Shown one piece after another: positions 34,901 through 49,900 of a stretch of 64,000 bases of DNA. This DNA comes from Sebastes aleutianus (Eukaryota > Chordata > Actinopteri > Perciformes > Sebastidae), in contig CAKAKS010000062.1 of assembly GCA_916700875.1 (NCBI GenBank), positions 12,299,960-12,363,959 on the forward strand, written 5' to 3'. Under the pieces are notes generated by a model. That model worked only from the letters and a program-made list of their open reading frames with translations. It was not told where the DNA came from and made no database searches. Positions within the stretch are counted from its first letter, which is position 1. Every line of letters begins with the position of its first letter. The translations under genes were made by a program, and so were the position numbers.

Positions 34901-37900
34901 CATTCATCTGGTCAGTCTGGAAAAATAAGTCGGACAGGAACACTTCACTACGACGACATGTTGAGTCAACATTCAAAATTCAAACATTTTCATACCACTA
35001 ATGTGTCACAATGTTTCTTCTGGAGCTACATTACAATACGCTGCTGTATACTCGTGTCCCACAGACCTGCAGCATTGCTTTCTTCAGCCTGTCGTTGGTC
35101 AGCTCAGTGTTGCATTGCTCTTCCTCCACCTCTTCCTCCAGCTGAGCGATACGAGCCTCCAGCCGTCTCCTCTCCTCTGCAACCTGAGCACTGAGAGACA
35201 GATTGTGGAGAGGTGGTCAACAACAGGTGATGCACATAACTGACAGTTTTGCTGTTGTACTTGATAGAGATCTTACTTCTTGGTGGCCTGGTTGTTGATC
35301 TCATCCTGCAGTTCGTCTCTCTCCTGCTGGGCCTGTCTCTTTACTCGCTCTGCAGCTGCCAATTCCTGCACGAGAAAAGAGCAATACGTTTCAGTATGCA
35401 ACAGAGGCAGGGGACTAGAATAGATAGTTGGGAGTGGTGTGCATGCCGACCTCCGCCATCTGGATCATGTCAGCCTCCATGCCCTTCAGCTTCTTCTCCG
35501 ACTCCTTGCTCTGAGCGAGGATCTCCTCTCTGGACATGCGAGTGTCCTCCAGCTCCCGGATCAGCTCCTTCATCTGGGCCTGCCGAGTCAGAGGAGTCAG
35601 TAAAACTGGGAGAAAACTGCACAGCTGCTATTCAAACACTTCGTTGAGTAGATGTGGGCAGTAGCATTCTTATTGCATTGAAAACCTTTGACTCACTTGG
35701 AGTTTCTTCAGCTGTTTCAGGGCCTCGTCACGGTTCTTGTTGGCATTGTCGATGCCCGCCTCCAGCTCCTTCAGGTCCAGCTCCAGCTTCTTGCGCGAGG
35801 CCACGGCTACGGAGCGCTGCTTCCTCTCGTCCTCCAGCTCCATCTCCATCTCTCGCACCTGATGGATGCACATTCAGCCACGTCCCATTAGCCACAACCA
35901 AGTTTAAACTACAATTAGTTGAAATTAGTTTAAGTTATTTCAAATTATTCAATTGCATCTATCTAAATCAGATCTAAATGTACTGATCTACCGCAGCAGC
36001 CATTTAAAAAGCACCACTGTGTGAGACATTTCCTAATTTATCTCTGAATATGGCAACAGCACATGCACTTTCATGTCATACTCATTTCCCCTCATTTCCA
36101 ATGATTGTCAAGTTGGAAAAAAACGGCTCTGATTTTGTCTATGACCGTGAATTTTTGAAATGTCGCAAAAAAGAAATGCGCGTTTCCGACATTTGGAGCT
36201 CTGTTTGGAGGGAACAAACTCAGCTACAGCGTAGTTTGGTCAGAAGTTGGCGCTATAGGATACACATGGGTGTAATCTGCTAGTAAACAGAGTAGAAGAA
36301 GTAGAGGTTGCGAACTCGAAACAAAACAAGTTCTAAGATACTATATATAGATTATCTAGCAGTCTAGAACCAACTTCCCACACGACGCAGAAAACAGTTG
36401 ACATATAAACAAGAATTGGCTCAGTCTATATGCTATTCGTACCTGTTTGATCAGCGCCCTCTTCTTCTCCTCGCCCATCTCATCCCGTCCTGACAGGTCT
36501 CTGTCGTACTGGGCCTTCATGGCCTGCATGTTGACCTCCAGGCGCAGCTTGGCGTCCTCTGTGGCCTGCAGCTCGTCCTCCAGCTCCTCCAGCTGAGTCT
36601 TCATCTCCTCCAGCTGCTGCTCCGTCGCACGTTTAGACTTCTCCAGCTCGTGGACCTGCGGGACAGGGAGAAAGGTTTGTGATGAGGACAGACCACGCAG
36701 GCACAAACGCACCTCTGAAAACATCATTTTCCAGACTTACATTCTTGCCAACGTCGTCCTTAGAGGATACCAGGTCCTCCATCTCAGCCCGCAGCAGTTT
36801 GTTGTTGCGGTCCGTTTCCTCCTTGATGTCCATCAGGGAGTCCAGCTCGCGGGTTAAAGCCAGTGCCCTGGTCTCCTTCTCGCGGGCCTCGGCTTCAGCT
36901 CGGTCACGCTCCTCTGCGTAGCGAGCGGAGATGTTCTTCTCCTCTGCCAGCATCTAGAGAAAGTCAGGATGATGGTGTCAAATCTGAATTCTAAGTTCAA
37001 TCCTACAAAGATTAAACACACACACGCTATACACACACACACTCTCTCACCTGGTCAAACTTCTTCTGTTTCTTCTCCAGGTTGGAGACGATCTGTCGGA
37101 GGTGGTCCTGGTCTACCAGCAAGTCGTCCAGCTCTTGCTGGACACGCGTCTTGGTTTTATCCAACTTCTCGAAGGCAGAACATTTCTCCTCCAGGCGCTG
37201 GGTCAATGCCTCCTGGTCCCTTTGAAGCCTCTTCTTCCCCTCCTCAGCGGTCTCCAGACAACCTGCATCCTGCTCGACCTTCTTCTTCATTTCAAGAAGC
37301 TGTATGGAAAAGAGGTGGTTTCACTCAAACACATCCAATGCTGTGCGGTAGATGTCGTAAAATGTCCCGGATGAGGCAGCAACAGTCCAAATGATTCTAA
37401 GCTACTGGTCTGAGTAATCAGCAGACAGTCACAGGGACATGTTCATGTGTTTCTTCTTACCTGAGCCTGAACCATTTGCAGCTGCTTCTCTACAGTTTTC
37501 TTGGCTTCTTCTTCCTCCTCCAGCTGTTCTCTCAGGTTGTTCTGGTCATCCTCCAGCTGGCGCAGACGTGTGCTGTTGGACAGTTTCTGGCGGGTCTCTT
37601 CCTGGAGTAGTTCCTGTTGTAACAATTTAAAGCTGAATTATATGTAGCAGACCATTTGATCATTATTATCAAAGACTTTAGGATCTCAAAATGTTAGCAA
37701 CTTTCCTGATCAATCAATCCGCCGCCCTCCACTCAAAAATGTATTTTTCTTGTTATTATATCACTTGGATGTTTGCGCTTCACTGTGCAGAATATGATGA
37801 ATGTGCAGTTTGACACTAGATGAGTTTCACATTCATCTGCTCTATACATATGAGCAGGATTTTTTGACATCGCAACGAGTTTGGATACCAATCGTGGTCC

Positions 37901-40900
37901 ATCGTCTGAGACCATAGACTGTATATAAGATGGACGACATGACAGCTCCCCAAAAGTGCAACCAAAACATCTGGATCGCCCCCTGATGGCTGGCTGCAGT
38001 ATAGGTCATAAATCCTGCCCTCTCCATGTTAGCAGAGGGGACATGGGCCAAACTATAAAGTCAAAGTACAAGTCAAATACATTTTACCCAAAGATGGTTT
38101 CCGTCATTTTAGGTAGATCTTATCAGGCTGATGTGTGTTCAAGTGGTCATTTTTCTGATAAGTTTGGTTTTAATTACATATTTGATGCTAATAAAAATAT
38201 TTACATAATCAAAGAATCTGGATTTTTCAATAAGAGAAGGATATTATGTCATTTTAAGAATTATTGATGAGGTTATTAAACTTTTTTTTGTGGAAAAACT
38301 TAGACACAAATTAAATAAAAAATATAAAAAACAAGGATGGATGGAAAAAATTATGTTTTTTCCCCCTGATAAGAGCATTTAACAGCTGGCACAGATTATA
38401 TTCACGGCACAATTTAAATCATCTATTAAATACCATGAATTAATCCTTCTCCTCTGTCTGTCATTATACCACAAATGGCCAAATATAAAGATTAGACCAG
38501 ATAATACAGCGTAAATTAGGGCATTTTTAGAGGACACAGAATGAGACTTCATCTAACTTATACTATTTTTTTAGGCTACAGCCTTTTTATTGTCTTGAGT
38601 GCCCTTGAAGAGCTGCAGGCCTAAAGCACCTGAAGGAAGGGGCAGTTGTATTTAGTGTCAGACCACAGTAGTACTATCGTATAAACAGCATGTTTGTCAG
38701 TGCGTACCTGAACATCCTGCAGCTGGGACTCCACAGAAGAGCAGTCTTTAGTTGCCTTGATGGATTTGCCCTCCACGTCACTCAGCACGGCGGTAACATT
38801 CTCCAGTTCAACCTGTGGACAAAAAGACAACAAATGACCCACTGAACAGAAACATAGTTCCATAAAAGACTCAGATTTAGCAATGCTATCACATAAAACT
38901 AATCATTTCCTGACCACAGACGTGATTAGGAGCATAGACAAACTGTATATACATAGACACCGCATTGACTCCTGGATCGTACGTGAACGTGGGCGCCATA
39001 TTGGACCGGGCAAGACTGGCCCGTAAACGAATACAAGTGAACGGAGTAGCTGCCGTTTTTCCGGATAAAAAGCACTATAACGTCTACATTTCTCAACCGA
39101 TTTCAGCCAGTTGTGATATATTCAAACGTTTATGATCTACGAGGAGTAACATTAAGTTAACGTAACGACTCGATAATGCTACGTTACGACTCGAGCAACA
39201 AATCTGTGTTGAAATGGGCAGGACAAGAGCTAGTTAACGTTAGCTGTTAGCTCCGTGCAGGACTGTGCTGCTTACTGGCTGCTAACAGCTAATGTAAACT
39301 AGCTCTCGTCCTGTCGATTTCAACACGGGAGGTGCCATTGATTTACATTACGATGCGTTCAGGCTCTATTCAGTATAAAGTATTGAGTATTGGGTGTAGG
39401 TAAATTCTAACGCTATCATGATGAGTTCAAATGCAATCTCGTAAAATGTAGTTTTTGGCAAGAAACTTGAATCAATCCAGTTCTTTGAGGGAGATGTTTT
39501 CCCAGCAATATAAAATAGATAATGGAGAGGGAATTAACTTTCTAACAAAAAGCAGTATGCAAACAGTAATAAAGGAGTGGATGTTGAAGTGTATGGGATT
39601 TATTGTTTCACTTTTGTTTTTTAACGTGCTATCGAATCGGTATCGAGAATCGAGGAATTTCACTGGTATTGGTATCGAGTACTAAATTTCTGGTATCGTG
39701 ATGTCCCTAGAGAGCAGTAATCATCAATGTTATAGTTGTAGGTGCAAACAGCACTGAAAAAAAGAACAAGAAAACCTTCAGTCAAAGAGTTGTACCTGCA
39801 CTTTAGCCAGTTTCTCAGCCTGCTCCAGCCTCTGGCGCTCGCTCTCTGAATGTTTGAGCTGCAGCTCCTGAACCAGGCCTTCGGCCTTCTTCCTGCGATG
39901 CTCCGAATCTCCCTTACCCTGCATCAGCGTTTGCATCTCGATGGCTAGCTCGTTCCTCTCCGACTCCAGGGCCTGCTTGGCTTTCTCCATGGACACTTTG
40001 TTCTGCAGGAAAGGACGAGCATTAATGGTTTCTGTAGCCCAAAAAACTAAATTAAGGAGAAATATAAGTAGCTTGATCTAGGGCTCTGAAAATGATATAC
40101 CCTCTTAGCCTGCTCCAGCTGCTCATTGAGTTCATCGAAGGTCTGGCCGTGTTTCTGTCTCATCTCACCCATCTGTTGTTCGTGAAGTTTGGCCTCGTCA
40201 TCCAGACACTTTTTGAGGTGTGCCACCTCTGTCTCACGCTTGGACCTGAGATGGGAGAGCAGAGGTTAACCTCCTTGTTTCAGCATGTACAACGGACTCA
40301 AACCTCTGCCCATTACATTAACTTTAACTGTTGTTGCGGCCTCTAGACCGGTATCTCTACCTGAGTTCTTGCTGAGCGGCGGTGGAGTCCAGAGTGTCCT
40401 CTAGCTCAGTCTTGAGGGCCTCCAGCTCTTCTCCCAGGTCCCTGCGGTTTTTCTCTGCCTTGGTGCGGGCCGCCCTCTCCAGCTCCAAATCCTCCTGCAG
40501 TTCAGAGAGCTGAGCCTCCAGCTCACGGATCTTCTTCTGGGCCAGGTTCTTCTGCGCTGCCTCCTCCTCGATCCTTCAAGGAGGAATAGGTTGGCAAAAT
40601 AATGAGTAAACAATAACCTGCAATACTACCACTGACTGATGAACTGAGTTGAGTATAGTCCCATACATACCTAACCAGAGCTGCCTGGAGCTCTTCCTCC
40701 TTCTTGGCTAGTTGGGCACGGAGCTCAGCAATCTGGGCCTGCAGCTCAGCAATCTGGTCGTGTATCTCATGGAAGTCGCCATCTAGCTTGCGTCGGTTCT
40801 TTTCCAGCTCCTGGCGCGCCTTCTCCTCCCGGCGCAGGCGGTCTGACAGAAAAAAAGAACAAATATGAGATTACAGGGAGGGAAAAAAAGATGCTGAAAG

Positions 40901-43900
40901 TTGGAAACTGTAATGACACCTTGTCCTGTTTAGGACCAATGGGATCTATAATGGCTATCATGTAAGTGTGCTCTTCCTACCCTCCAGGTCTGTGATCATG
41001 GCCTCATGTTTGGTCTTTAGTTTCTGCAGGCTCTTGGATTTTTCCTCCTCCTCCGTCAGGTTGCCGGTGTACTCGGAGATCCTCTCCTCCAACAACTTCT
41101 TCTCCTGTATTCACAAAAAAAGAGTAAACAATAAGTATCCCCAGAGATGAGGCTATTTCATTTGTTACATTTGTCCTTTTCAAAGCAAATTAGCAGAAAG
41201 GGTTAAATCGAGCCCAGTAGTATTTACCAGCTCTATCTTATGCTGCGTCCACACCAAACGCAAAGCAAATTGTTTGACCGCCGATATCATTTGTGTTCAT
41301 TCGCGTAACTCGCGCTACACGCGCCGGAGAGGAGGAGGGGTTTACCTCCATGTAGATACCAACGACATTTCATCAATCACGGCCGAAATAACCACTATGC
41401 TGCTTTGTACATGCTGTGCAAGTCCCAGATATGTCGGAAAACCAAACTCCCTGGTGTCTGGGTTCATAACATCATCTGGCGGCGCTCGGTCAATTTGCTA
41501 TTGTAATGCTAATTTGTATTCACTGCATCTAGCAAGCCACGCGTCGGTTCAATTAATCTGGTTTACTACAGCGACATGAACCCAAAATAAACAGAATGTG
41601 CTGTGATTTAATTGCAATAAATGGATCACAAGTGTGCCGAAATAACTACATAATGATGTTGATTTGTAAAAAGTCTGAATTCATGCTTTGTCAGATCTGT
41701 GCGCAAGACGACAAACAAACAACTTTTAAAATGTTTGTTTTCCGAATGGAGTTTGGCTCGATCAGTGCCAGGCTATGCTAACATTGTAGCTGCTCCAACA
41801 ACACTCAACATAATGTCATCTGGGCATAAATACTTCAGCGATGTTGTTGTTTGTACCATAGACAGTTATACACATACATTTATACACATAGATTTGTCCA
41901 GTCTCTGTGGGCACCCAGAGTCCTCCATTTCTGATTCAACAACCTCAGGATGTCAGTGATGACAGGATGAGAATCTCAAGGCTGATAGGCTTTTGCGACA
42001 CAGCATCACGCAAATTTCTCGCATGCCGCTGTGTCGCATTGCCCGGCACAAACTCGCGTCTATTCACCTTTTTGCATTGACTTTGTATGTAGTCACGCCA
42101 CGCGAAAAGTTTGCTTCGCGTTTGGTGTGAATGTCCCATTAGGTTTGTCAGTGCTCTTACACCGAAAAGAATAACGAGTAATCACTACTCCAATCGACCA
42201 ATCTCAGTGTCCATCATCACAATGAGGATAGTTCTTTTCATTCTAACCTTGTTTAGTTTGTTGTTCTGGTCATCTAGAACCATGACATCATCCTCTATCT
42301 TCTTCATCTTGGCCTCCAAGGTGACCTTCTCCAGCTGAAGCTTCTGTCTGGCCCCTTCCTCCTCATCCAGCTGCTGCTCCAAGTCCTGTGAGCAGATAAA
42401 TGACAGGAGGGTTGGCAAGGCAAATCAAACAGTTTGTATTTACGTTAGCAGGTTTATAGAGTGAGTGAACATACTCCAATATTTTGCTGCATCTTCTTTC
42501 TCTCAGTCGAGAGCTGAGAGGCTCGCTCTTCCTCCTCCTCCACGCGGGCCTCCAGGTCGTGGAGGATCTCCTCCAGCTCCTGCTTCCTGGCAGCCAGACG
42601 GGCTCTCATCTCCTCGGCCTCGGCGCAGAGTTCAGTTTCCGCCTGAAGCTGCTCCTGCAGGGCCATCTTCTCAGCACCCAGCTGAAAGCATGCAAATAGA
42701 GGACTTAAATATGGCACAGAGTTTAACTAAAAATCGCAAACAGCCCTTATGATATTCAAACAAAGCATCCTCCATCATCCATCAATGAATATTATATGGA
42801 AGCGTTGCGATGTTTCTTCTACATTTCATACCAATTTCTTGACGTGGAAAAGACAATGAACTCTTTTAAAGTTTACCTGATGCTGTTTTTCCTCCATCTC
42901 CTGGAGCTGCTGCTCAGCATACAAATGCTTCTCCTTCACCCTAACCAGCTCGTCATCCTTGGCCTGCATCTCCTCCTCCTGCCTGCTGACTTGCAGCAGA
43001 GGCTTCACCTGAGGAGAAAATGGTAGAAATAAGGGGAGTTAGAAAAGACAAAAAGGGGAAAAGGCTAGGTTGTGAAAAATACAGTAAATAAAATGTTGGC
43101 TAAGATATTGTAGGAGACTGAGGTGTACCTTGGTGAAGAGCCTCCACCACTGCCAGTTCCTGAGTTTAAGATAAGCGGCGCAGTTCCTTTGGATCACCTT
43201 CATTGCAGTCAGCTGCTGCTGTCTCTTGGCAAAAGCCCTACAAAGCAATATTAGACACAGACTTAGACAATCGCACTCTATATTACCATGCAGTTCAATG
43301 CAAAATAAAAGACTGAGATGCAGAAAAAGTCTTGTTCAAGTTTGAGTGTGTTGAGCGTATGGATGTCACGAGAACCGATACTTCAGTACCAAGTCAAAGC
43401 CAAAATTCTGAAAACATGACGGTACCAGGGAAGACAGAAAATGTGTTTGGGACACAGTAATCGAGAATCGCGGAATTTCACTGGTATTCGACTACTAAAT
43501 TTCTGGGATTGTGACATCCCTAGTTGAGTGTGCTTAAATGTTGTCACTCAAATTCCGCTCTAAAGATTTTTTCCAGCAGCTACTAAACAGAATCCTGCTA
43601 ACAACCAGAGTCATAGATCGTGTCGACGGTCTCATCTTACTTGCGGGCCACGTAGCCTCTGCACCAGGCCTGGAAACTGATGATGATGTCCGTGATCTTC
43701 ATGTCCCTCTCCTCCTCCAGGTGAGCCAGGACTCCCGCTCTGAAGAAAACTTTACTCTGGCCGATCCGGTACAGGTTGGGGTCCAGCTCCAGGCTTTTGA
43801 TCTGAGAGGACGGGAGATGAACTGATCAAATCACGCTTCAGAGGGATTTGCTATTGTGGAGCTTAGCTTAGAAGTTTTAGATCTCCTTACCATGAGCACA

Positions 43901-46900
43901 CAGGCCTGCTTTCCATCCATGAAACCCTTGGGTATGGAATTGGGAGTGAGGATTTCATACCTTGGAGAGGGCAGATGATAGGATTTAAAAAATGTTCTTA
44001 CACATAACCTGCCAGAAAACAAGACATACTGGGAATTATTATTCTGTTACCTCTGTCTGAACTCCTGGAAGACAATGCGGTTGGGGAAGCCCTGTCTGCA
44101 GATACGGATCCCCTCCAGCACACCATTGCACCTCAGCTGGTCCAGAACCAGGTGGGGGTCCAGTTTACCAGCCTGAGAAAGGGGAACATTTGCTGATTAG
44201 CGGTGTGGCAACAACAGAGAGAACAGCTCTATTCTACACAGTGGCTTATAGTAATTTTCAAACCAAAAACTTCCAGGAAATATTGAACGAGAGGAACTAA
44301 ACTCAAGAACTAAACCAGGAACTAAAAGTCAATTTTGCACACTCCTGTTTGTGTTTCCACTGCATCTAACGCTCTGATGGATTTAAGAATGATGGCAGGG
44401 TTTGAAACTAGACTTGTTAGATGCCAGACCAGTACTTCTCGGGTACCTTTTTCTCGTGGTTGGGGATGATGCAACGAACAAAGTTGGGGTTTGTGTTCCT
44501 CAGAGTGGCCATGAGCTTGGACAGCTGCTCTTTGTACAGCTGGCCCACTGTGCGGAACATGCCCTTGCGGGTCTTAAAGGCACCGGCCGCGTCGGACATA
44601 GACACCTTATCCAGACCCACGATGCGGTCGACTGAAAGAAGAAGTAATAGAAACAAATAGAGAGAAGAGAGACATCATGTAAGAAGCCAGTGGATTTTAA
44701 TTTAATCACTTTAATATTTCACCAGGCAAACTCAAACCAAATGCCCATTGTCCATTGACCATGACCATCGTCTCTCCACTTCCTCTTGGTAAACGCACAC
44801 CAGGAGAGAGTCGAGGCGGTTCATAATACCAGGACCAGTGAAACACCACACAAACACCAAGTGAATGCTGAGGGAAATGGGAATCAGGCGTAGGATGACA
44901 AGAGAGGAGTCACAAAAAGCCAGTGAAGCGTGGAGAGATGACACACCATAACGAAAACCAAACTTAGTGCAGTGAATGAGGGGGCCGGTCAACTGTTGAC
45001 ACCGCCGGTTTGTAGCTCTCTGAGTGAACACTGTGTGATGGTTCAACTAAATATACATGTGTGTGTGTGTGTCAGGAAGGTGGCAAACTTTGGCAGTTGC
45101 AGTGGGGGCATGTATTTTTGTGGTGATTAAAAGAAAAACCAAACCAAACCCATGCAGTATATACCCATCGCTGCAGTACCCATGACCAACACCAGGAGGC
45201 CCCAAACAACACTATTACACAGAGGGAGAGAAGGAGAGTTCAATGATGGAGCAACAAGTGGGAAGATGACCAGAAGATTTTGTTACTGCACACATAGCTG
45301 GCTAAAGGGCGGGTCCATTATTATTATTTTTTTTAGGTAATTATATCATTCTGTAGCTTCGCAGAGGTGTTCCTTGTGTATTAAAATCCAAACATTCAGA
45401 TTTTGGTTCAAAGTATGTATGTTTTTGGCATCAAAATGCTATCCCACGTGACCTGACATAGCCTTCTGCATGATGACGCTGCTAAATATACAGTATATAT
45501 ACTAAGGATGTCAATCAATTAAAATATTTAATCGCAATTAATTGCATGATTGTCCATAGTTAATTGTGATTAACAGCAAATTAATTGCACATTTTGTATC
45601 TGTTCAAAATGTACCATAAAGGGAGATTTGTCAAGTATTTAATACTCTTATCAACATGGGAGTGGGCAAAATATGCTGCTTTATGCAATTGTATGTATAT
45701 AATTATTATTGGTAAAGCTGTGAAAATATTCTTAATATAGTGTACACTTAAACAAATATTGATTTTTTTAGGTGGCTAAAAATTTTTTCTGCTGCTCCCT
45801 TCCACAGCCGCTTTACCTCGCCTTGCAGAAAATGGGAGTACACATACATCCCCACTTCAAATAATCCGAACTAACCCTTTCAGTTATTTCCAAATTGAGC
45901 ACAGCTAACGTTGACTCATCTAGTGCTAGTATTCACATTATTCACAACTATATTGATTAGCTTTGATTAGCATACTGTGGTAACCTACGTCACTGCTTTT
46001 TGCTAACGGCTGAGTGGGCATTTCCATTTGGAAAAAACGGAACAGAAACATAGATGGACCCGCCCTTTAAAGACACCGAAACAATCTTAATCTATTCAAA
46101 GTTTGAACTCAAAACACAAGTTTGAACATTTAGGAGAAATGGAAGGACGGCAGAGAGGATTCATGGTGGAAATAAGCATGTTTATACAGACAGCAGGATT
46201 AAGGGGGGGAAAGGCTGAATAAATGAAAAAGAAACCTGGTCACCTGAGTCTGAGTGTAGAATAGGAAAACGCTGATAAAAATAGGCTCTCTGACAATTCT
46301 GTACCTCTGAGACCCAGTAGCAGAAAGAATGACATTGGACAAAATTGGGCCGTACAGAGGAAGAAATGGATGGAAACAACACGTGGGATTTGAGAAGGTA
46401 AAAAACAAAGGTCCACACACCAGACAATAAAAGAGAAAGAAAACACTATGAAATGCAAAACAGGAACCCAACATGAAATATATTTCCCGCATTGAGCACC
46501 GCGCCCAGAGAGGCGGTGATTCCTGGGTTAGCGCGACAAGTTAACATCTGCCTCAACTCACCGTCCTTCCAGAGCTCAGAGACAAACTTGTCAGTGGACT
46601 GGTTGAGCAACGACGCCACGTTGTCATTCAAGGGGTCCATGTTCTTCATCAGCCACTCGTCGGCCTTGTAGTCCACCTGAGGAGGAACACAAGGCAGGAA
46701 GACTCACTCTTAGACCTCTGGGACATTATTGAACAGGTTGAGAACTGTTGAAAATGTATGATAAATTGTGTTAATGAGAATGCATCATAGTGAACTATTT
46801 ACCTTTCCAGCATAATGGATGATACAGAAGTCTGCTTCATCCTTCAGTTTCTTGGGCTTAAAGAACTTGGGGTGAGTGCCCTGCTCCTGGAGCACCTTCT

Positions 46901-49900
46901 CCACAAAGCTCTTGTCTGTGGCTTTGGGAAACCAGCACTCCTCATCCAGCAGAGCGAGGATACCAGGGGGACTGGCCTGTATGCAGAAGGGAGAGTACAG
47001 ATCTTAAGGCATGGAACAGAAAGGCCATGAAGTGATTAACACAGTGGAAGAACAAAGAAGTACAAAAATAGCGATATCTGATCGGAAATAAACAGCACTT
47101 AAAGGGCGGGTCCATCTGCGTTCTGTTCTGTATTTTTCAAATGGAAACGCCCACTCAGCCGTTATCTAATCTAATCTAATCTACTCTACTCATGAAGCTA
47201 ATCAATAAGGTTATGAATAATGTGAACGCCAGCACTAGCTGAGTCAAGTTAGCTGTGCTAAGTTTGGAAATGACAATGTTAGTTCTGATTTTTTGAAGTG
47301 GGGGTGTATGTAAACTCCTGCGTTCTGCGAGGTAAAATGGAGTCTGGTCAGTGATAAAACAGTTTTAGTTCCCCGTAGAAAAGAGCAATCTGAAAGCGAG
47401 GTAAAGCGGCTGTGGACAGGAGCAGCTGAAAAATTTATTTTAGCCACCTTAACAAAAAATTAGACAGCCCTTTCCGACAGGGAAATGAAGCCGTTAGATC
47501 GCTGACCAGACTCCATTTACAAAACAGTAATTTTATGTCGCAGTACACGGGAGTTGCTGGTCGACCGCTGCATCGATCGGTTAGTTTGTGCGTGCCATTG
47601 TGTGACTTTCGGATCCAAACTAACATGGCGTCCACACAGCAGTACATTGGTTAGCTTCCGCGCCAGTACTCCTGTTTGCTTTTCTAAACTGGGAGCATGC
47701 CGACCGCCATCTAATTTACTGTATGTAATGTTATACACTGACTATAAGGATATATACTGTATACGTAGCAGCGTCATCATGCAGAAACCAATGTCAGGTC
47801 AGGTGGGAAAAAGGTTTCAGATGGGTTTGGGAAAATAGCATTTGAATCTAAAACATACATACTTTGACCAAAACTTTTGGATTTCTATACATAAGGAACA
47901 CCACTAGGCGACCTCAAAATGCAGGGTCACGTTAAGAAACGAAAGCTTGACAGGTGAGTAAGATTTCCAAACTCACAGGTTTCTCAATAAGCTCGATGCA
48001 GGGCTGCAGGTCCAGGCCGAAGTCGATGAAGCTCCACTCGATGCCCTCCCTCTGATACTCCTCCTGCTCCAGGATGAACATGGTGTGGTTGAAGAGCTGC
48101 TGCAGCTTCTCGTTGGTGTAGTTGATACACAGCTGCTCAAATGAGTTCAGCTGGGGGACACAGGAGGAGAAATGCTTAAGAACACTGTTGATCAACAGCA
48201 CAAATAAAAACCTGGCTGTTATTTTTAATACATTATTCGTACATACAGATCAATTATGCTATAGACTACACTGTCAAGTCCGCCTCAATTATTTACCTCA
48301 AAGATCTCAAATCCAGCAATATCTAGGATGCCGATGAAGGAGGCTCCCTGCCTCTTGGTCTTGTCCAGGGCTTTGTTGATCCTCATGACGAGCCAGCGGA
48401 ACATCCTCTCATATGTGGCCTTGGCCAGGGCCTCCACAGCGAACTCTGCTTGCTCCTGGGTCTGAGCCTTCTGGACGTAGTCTCTGCCCACCTTGATCCT
48501 GGGTGAAAGGATGGCCCTGGTGAAGTCTGTGACATTCATGCCCATAAGGTGGCTCACCTTCTGGGCAGCTGTTGCAAGAGGAAATGGGAGGGAGAAAGTG
48601 AGCAACACAGGATATAACTGCAGGAACATATTGAGGTTATCTACAGTGGTGACTACTGTACAAGATGTTAGTAGCCAACTATTTCATGTTAAAGTCTGAC
48701 TCACCGGTGTTGTCGGGCATGGAGGCCTGGTCTGTGTGGCGCTCCTTCTTGAAGGACATGTTCCCGAGCTGCAGTACAGAGGACACCACCTTCAACAAGC
48801 CTGCACATAAAAGAACAAACAGGAGCATAAACGTGGTTTTATGTCGCACTGACATTAGTAGGTAAATATAAGGAAAGTCCCACTCGAAGAGAAAAAGAAA
48901 AAAAAGATTAATAAAAATTAAATTTGCTGTCTGCCTTACCGATCTGCTCTTCCTCTGGGATACTCATGATCTTAAAGGCCTCCAGGGTCTCATTGAACAG
49001 GTCCTTGTCCTGCTGCCCAGGAATTGTAACGTTCCCGTTGGAAAGGAAACGGTAGTTGTTGTAATTTTCAAGGAGGAGCTCATCTGAGAGAAGAAGGATG
49101 GTAGGGAGTGAGTTAAATGGCAAAAGAGAAGTTGATACAGGAAGGACCTCTGTAAAGGCCTTAACACACCGGGGGCGTGACGAATAAATGACACGAAAAT
49201 TCAAAACACTCGCCAAAGAATATTATATGTCTTGGGCTTTCATTGTGAAAGGTAAGAACGGAAGGAGTGGATCTGGTCTGCGCTGCCGTTATCAGGGTTA
49301 AAAGGTGTAATAAAGTTTGCCGTCCTGGTTCGGACTACGGAGCCTCCGTGTTGTTGTTTCATAAATGTAGGCGCAACTCAACCCGATTGGTTGATGCCTT
49401 TATTCGTGGTGCGAAAGCTCAGAAAATCGACCATGTGCATTGCCTTTTCAACATGTAATATTCGCGTTCTGTGTGAAAGTGCTCATGACAAAAACAATGA
49501 ATAGAAAAAATATTTTGACGTGCAAATTAAATCGCACAAAAACAACGCACCCAGTGTGTGAAGACCTTAAGTCTTCAGTCTTTAAACAGAGAGTTATGTA
49601 GTATGTTGCTTACCGCGCAGTTTCTCTCCGGCCCCTGTGAGCAAGTAGTAGAAGAGGTGGAAGGTCCTCTCATCTTTGGCCTGGCGAATGGCACGGGATT
49701 TCTCCAACAAGTCTAGAGGTCAATCTGTCAAGGACAAGTTCTCTGATACTACCATGGCTACATCTACAAATCAGTTTGTATTCTCGTGAGAAAACAGTCA
49801 AAATCCTGCTGTGATCCCAAAAAAAGGCATTAAACAGGACCCATTTTGGCAGTTCAGGAGCAGTGTTTCTGTGGGGGAGAGTAACTCCCTTTGCCGTGGC

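Larger units (their letters stand above)
31983..43008 (-). other. Myosin coiled-coil rod and tail exons (coding exons 19-39)
   Basis: Exons: 42877-43008, 42475-42681, 42248-42385, 40981-41104, 40671-40842, 40361-40573, 40101-40245, 39796-40002, 38708-38812, 37461-37613, 37051-37299, 36741-36953, 36443-36655, 35697-35858, 35451-35579, 35277-35365, 35067-35190, 34708-34916, 34093-34201, 33797-33969, 31983-32094. The heptad-rich, Glu/Lys/Gln-rich rod starts at VKPLLQVSRQEEE and runs to LKNKLR. The last exon codes a non-helical tail with the acidic ESDEDAEV and TPEPKPE. Acidic Ser sites there are typical CK2-type targets in NM II tails. The donor after 35451 (GTCGGC) and the one after 33797 (GTGGGA) are weak, but frame and homology demand them. 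Confidence 0.92.

Noticed and set aside
35249..35647. Plus-strand frames through the myosin rod exons
   Set aside because: Antisense of coiled-coil codons (Leu/Gln/Glu-rich exons give open antisense frames); the real exons are on the minus strand.
44632..46561. Alternative loop-2 exon in the myosin intron, as in MYH10 or MYH14
   Set aside because: I looked for a phase-1 cassette between AG and GT near the open frame at 44732-45046 and found no convincing one; most of the intron is a transposon.
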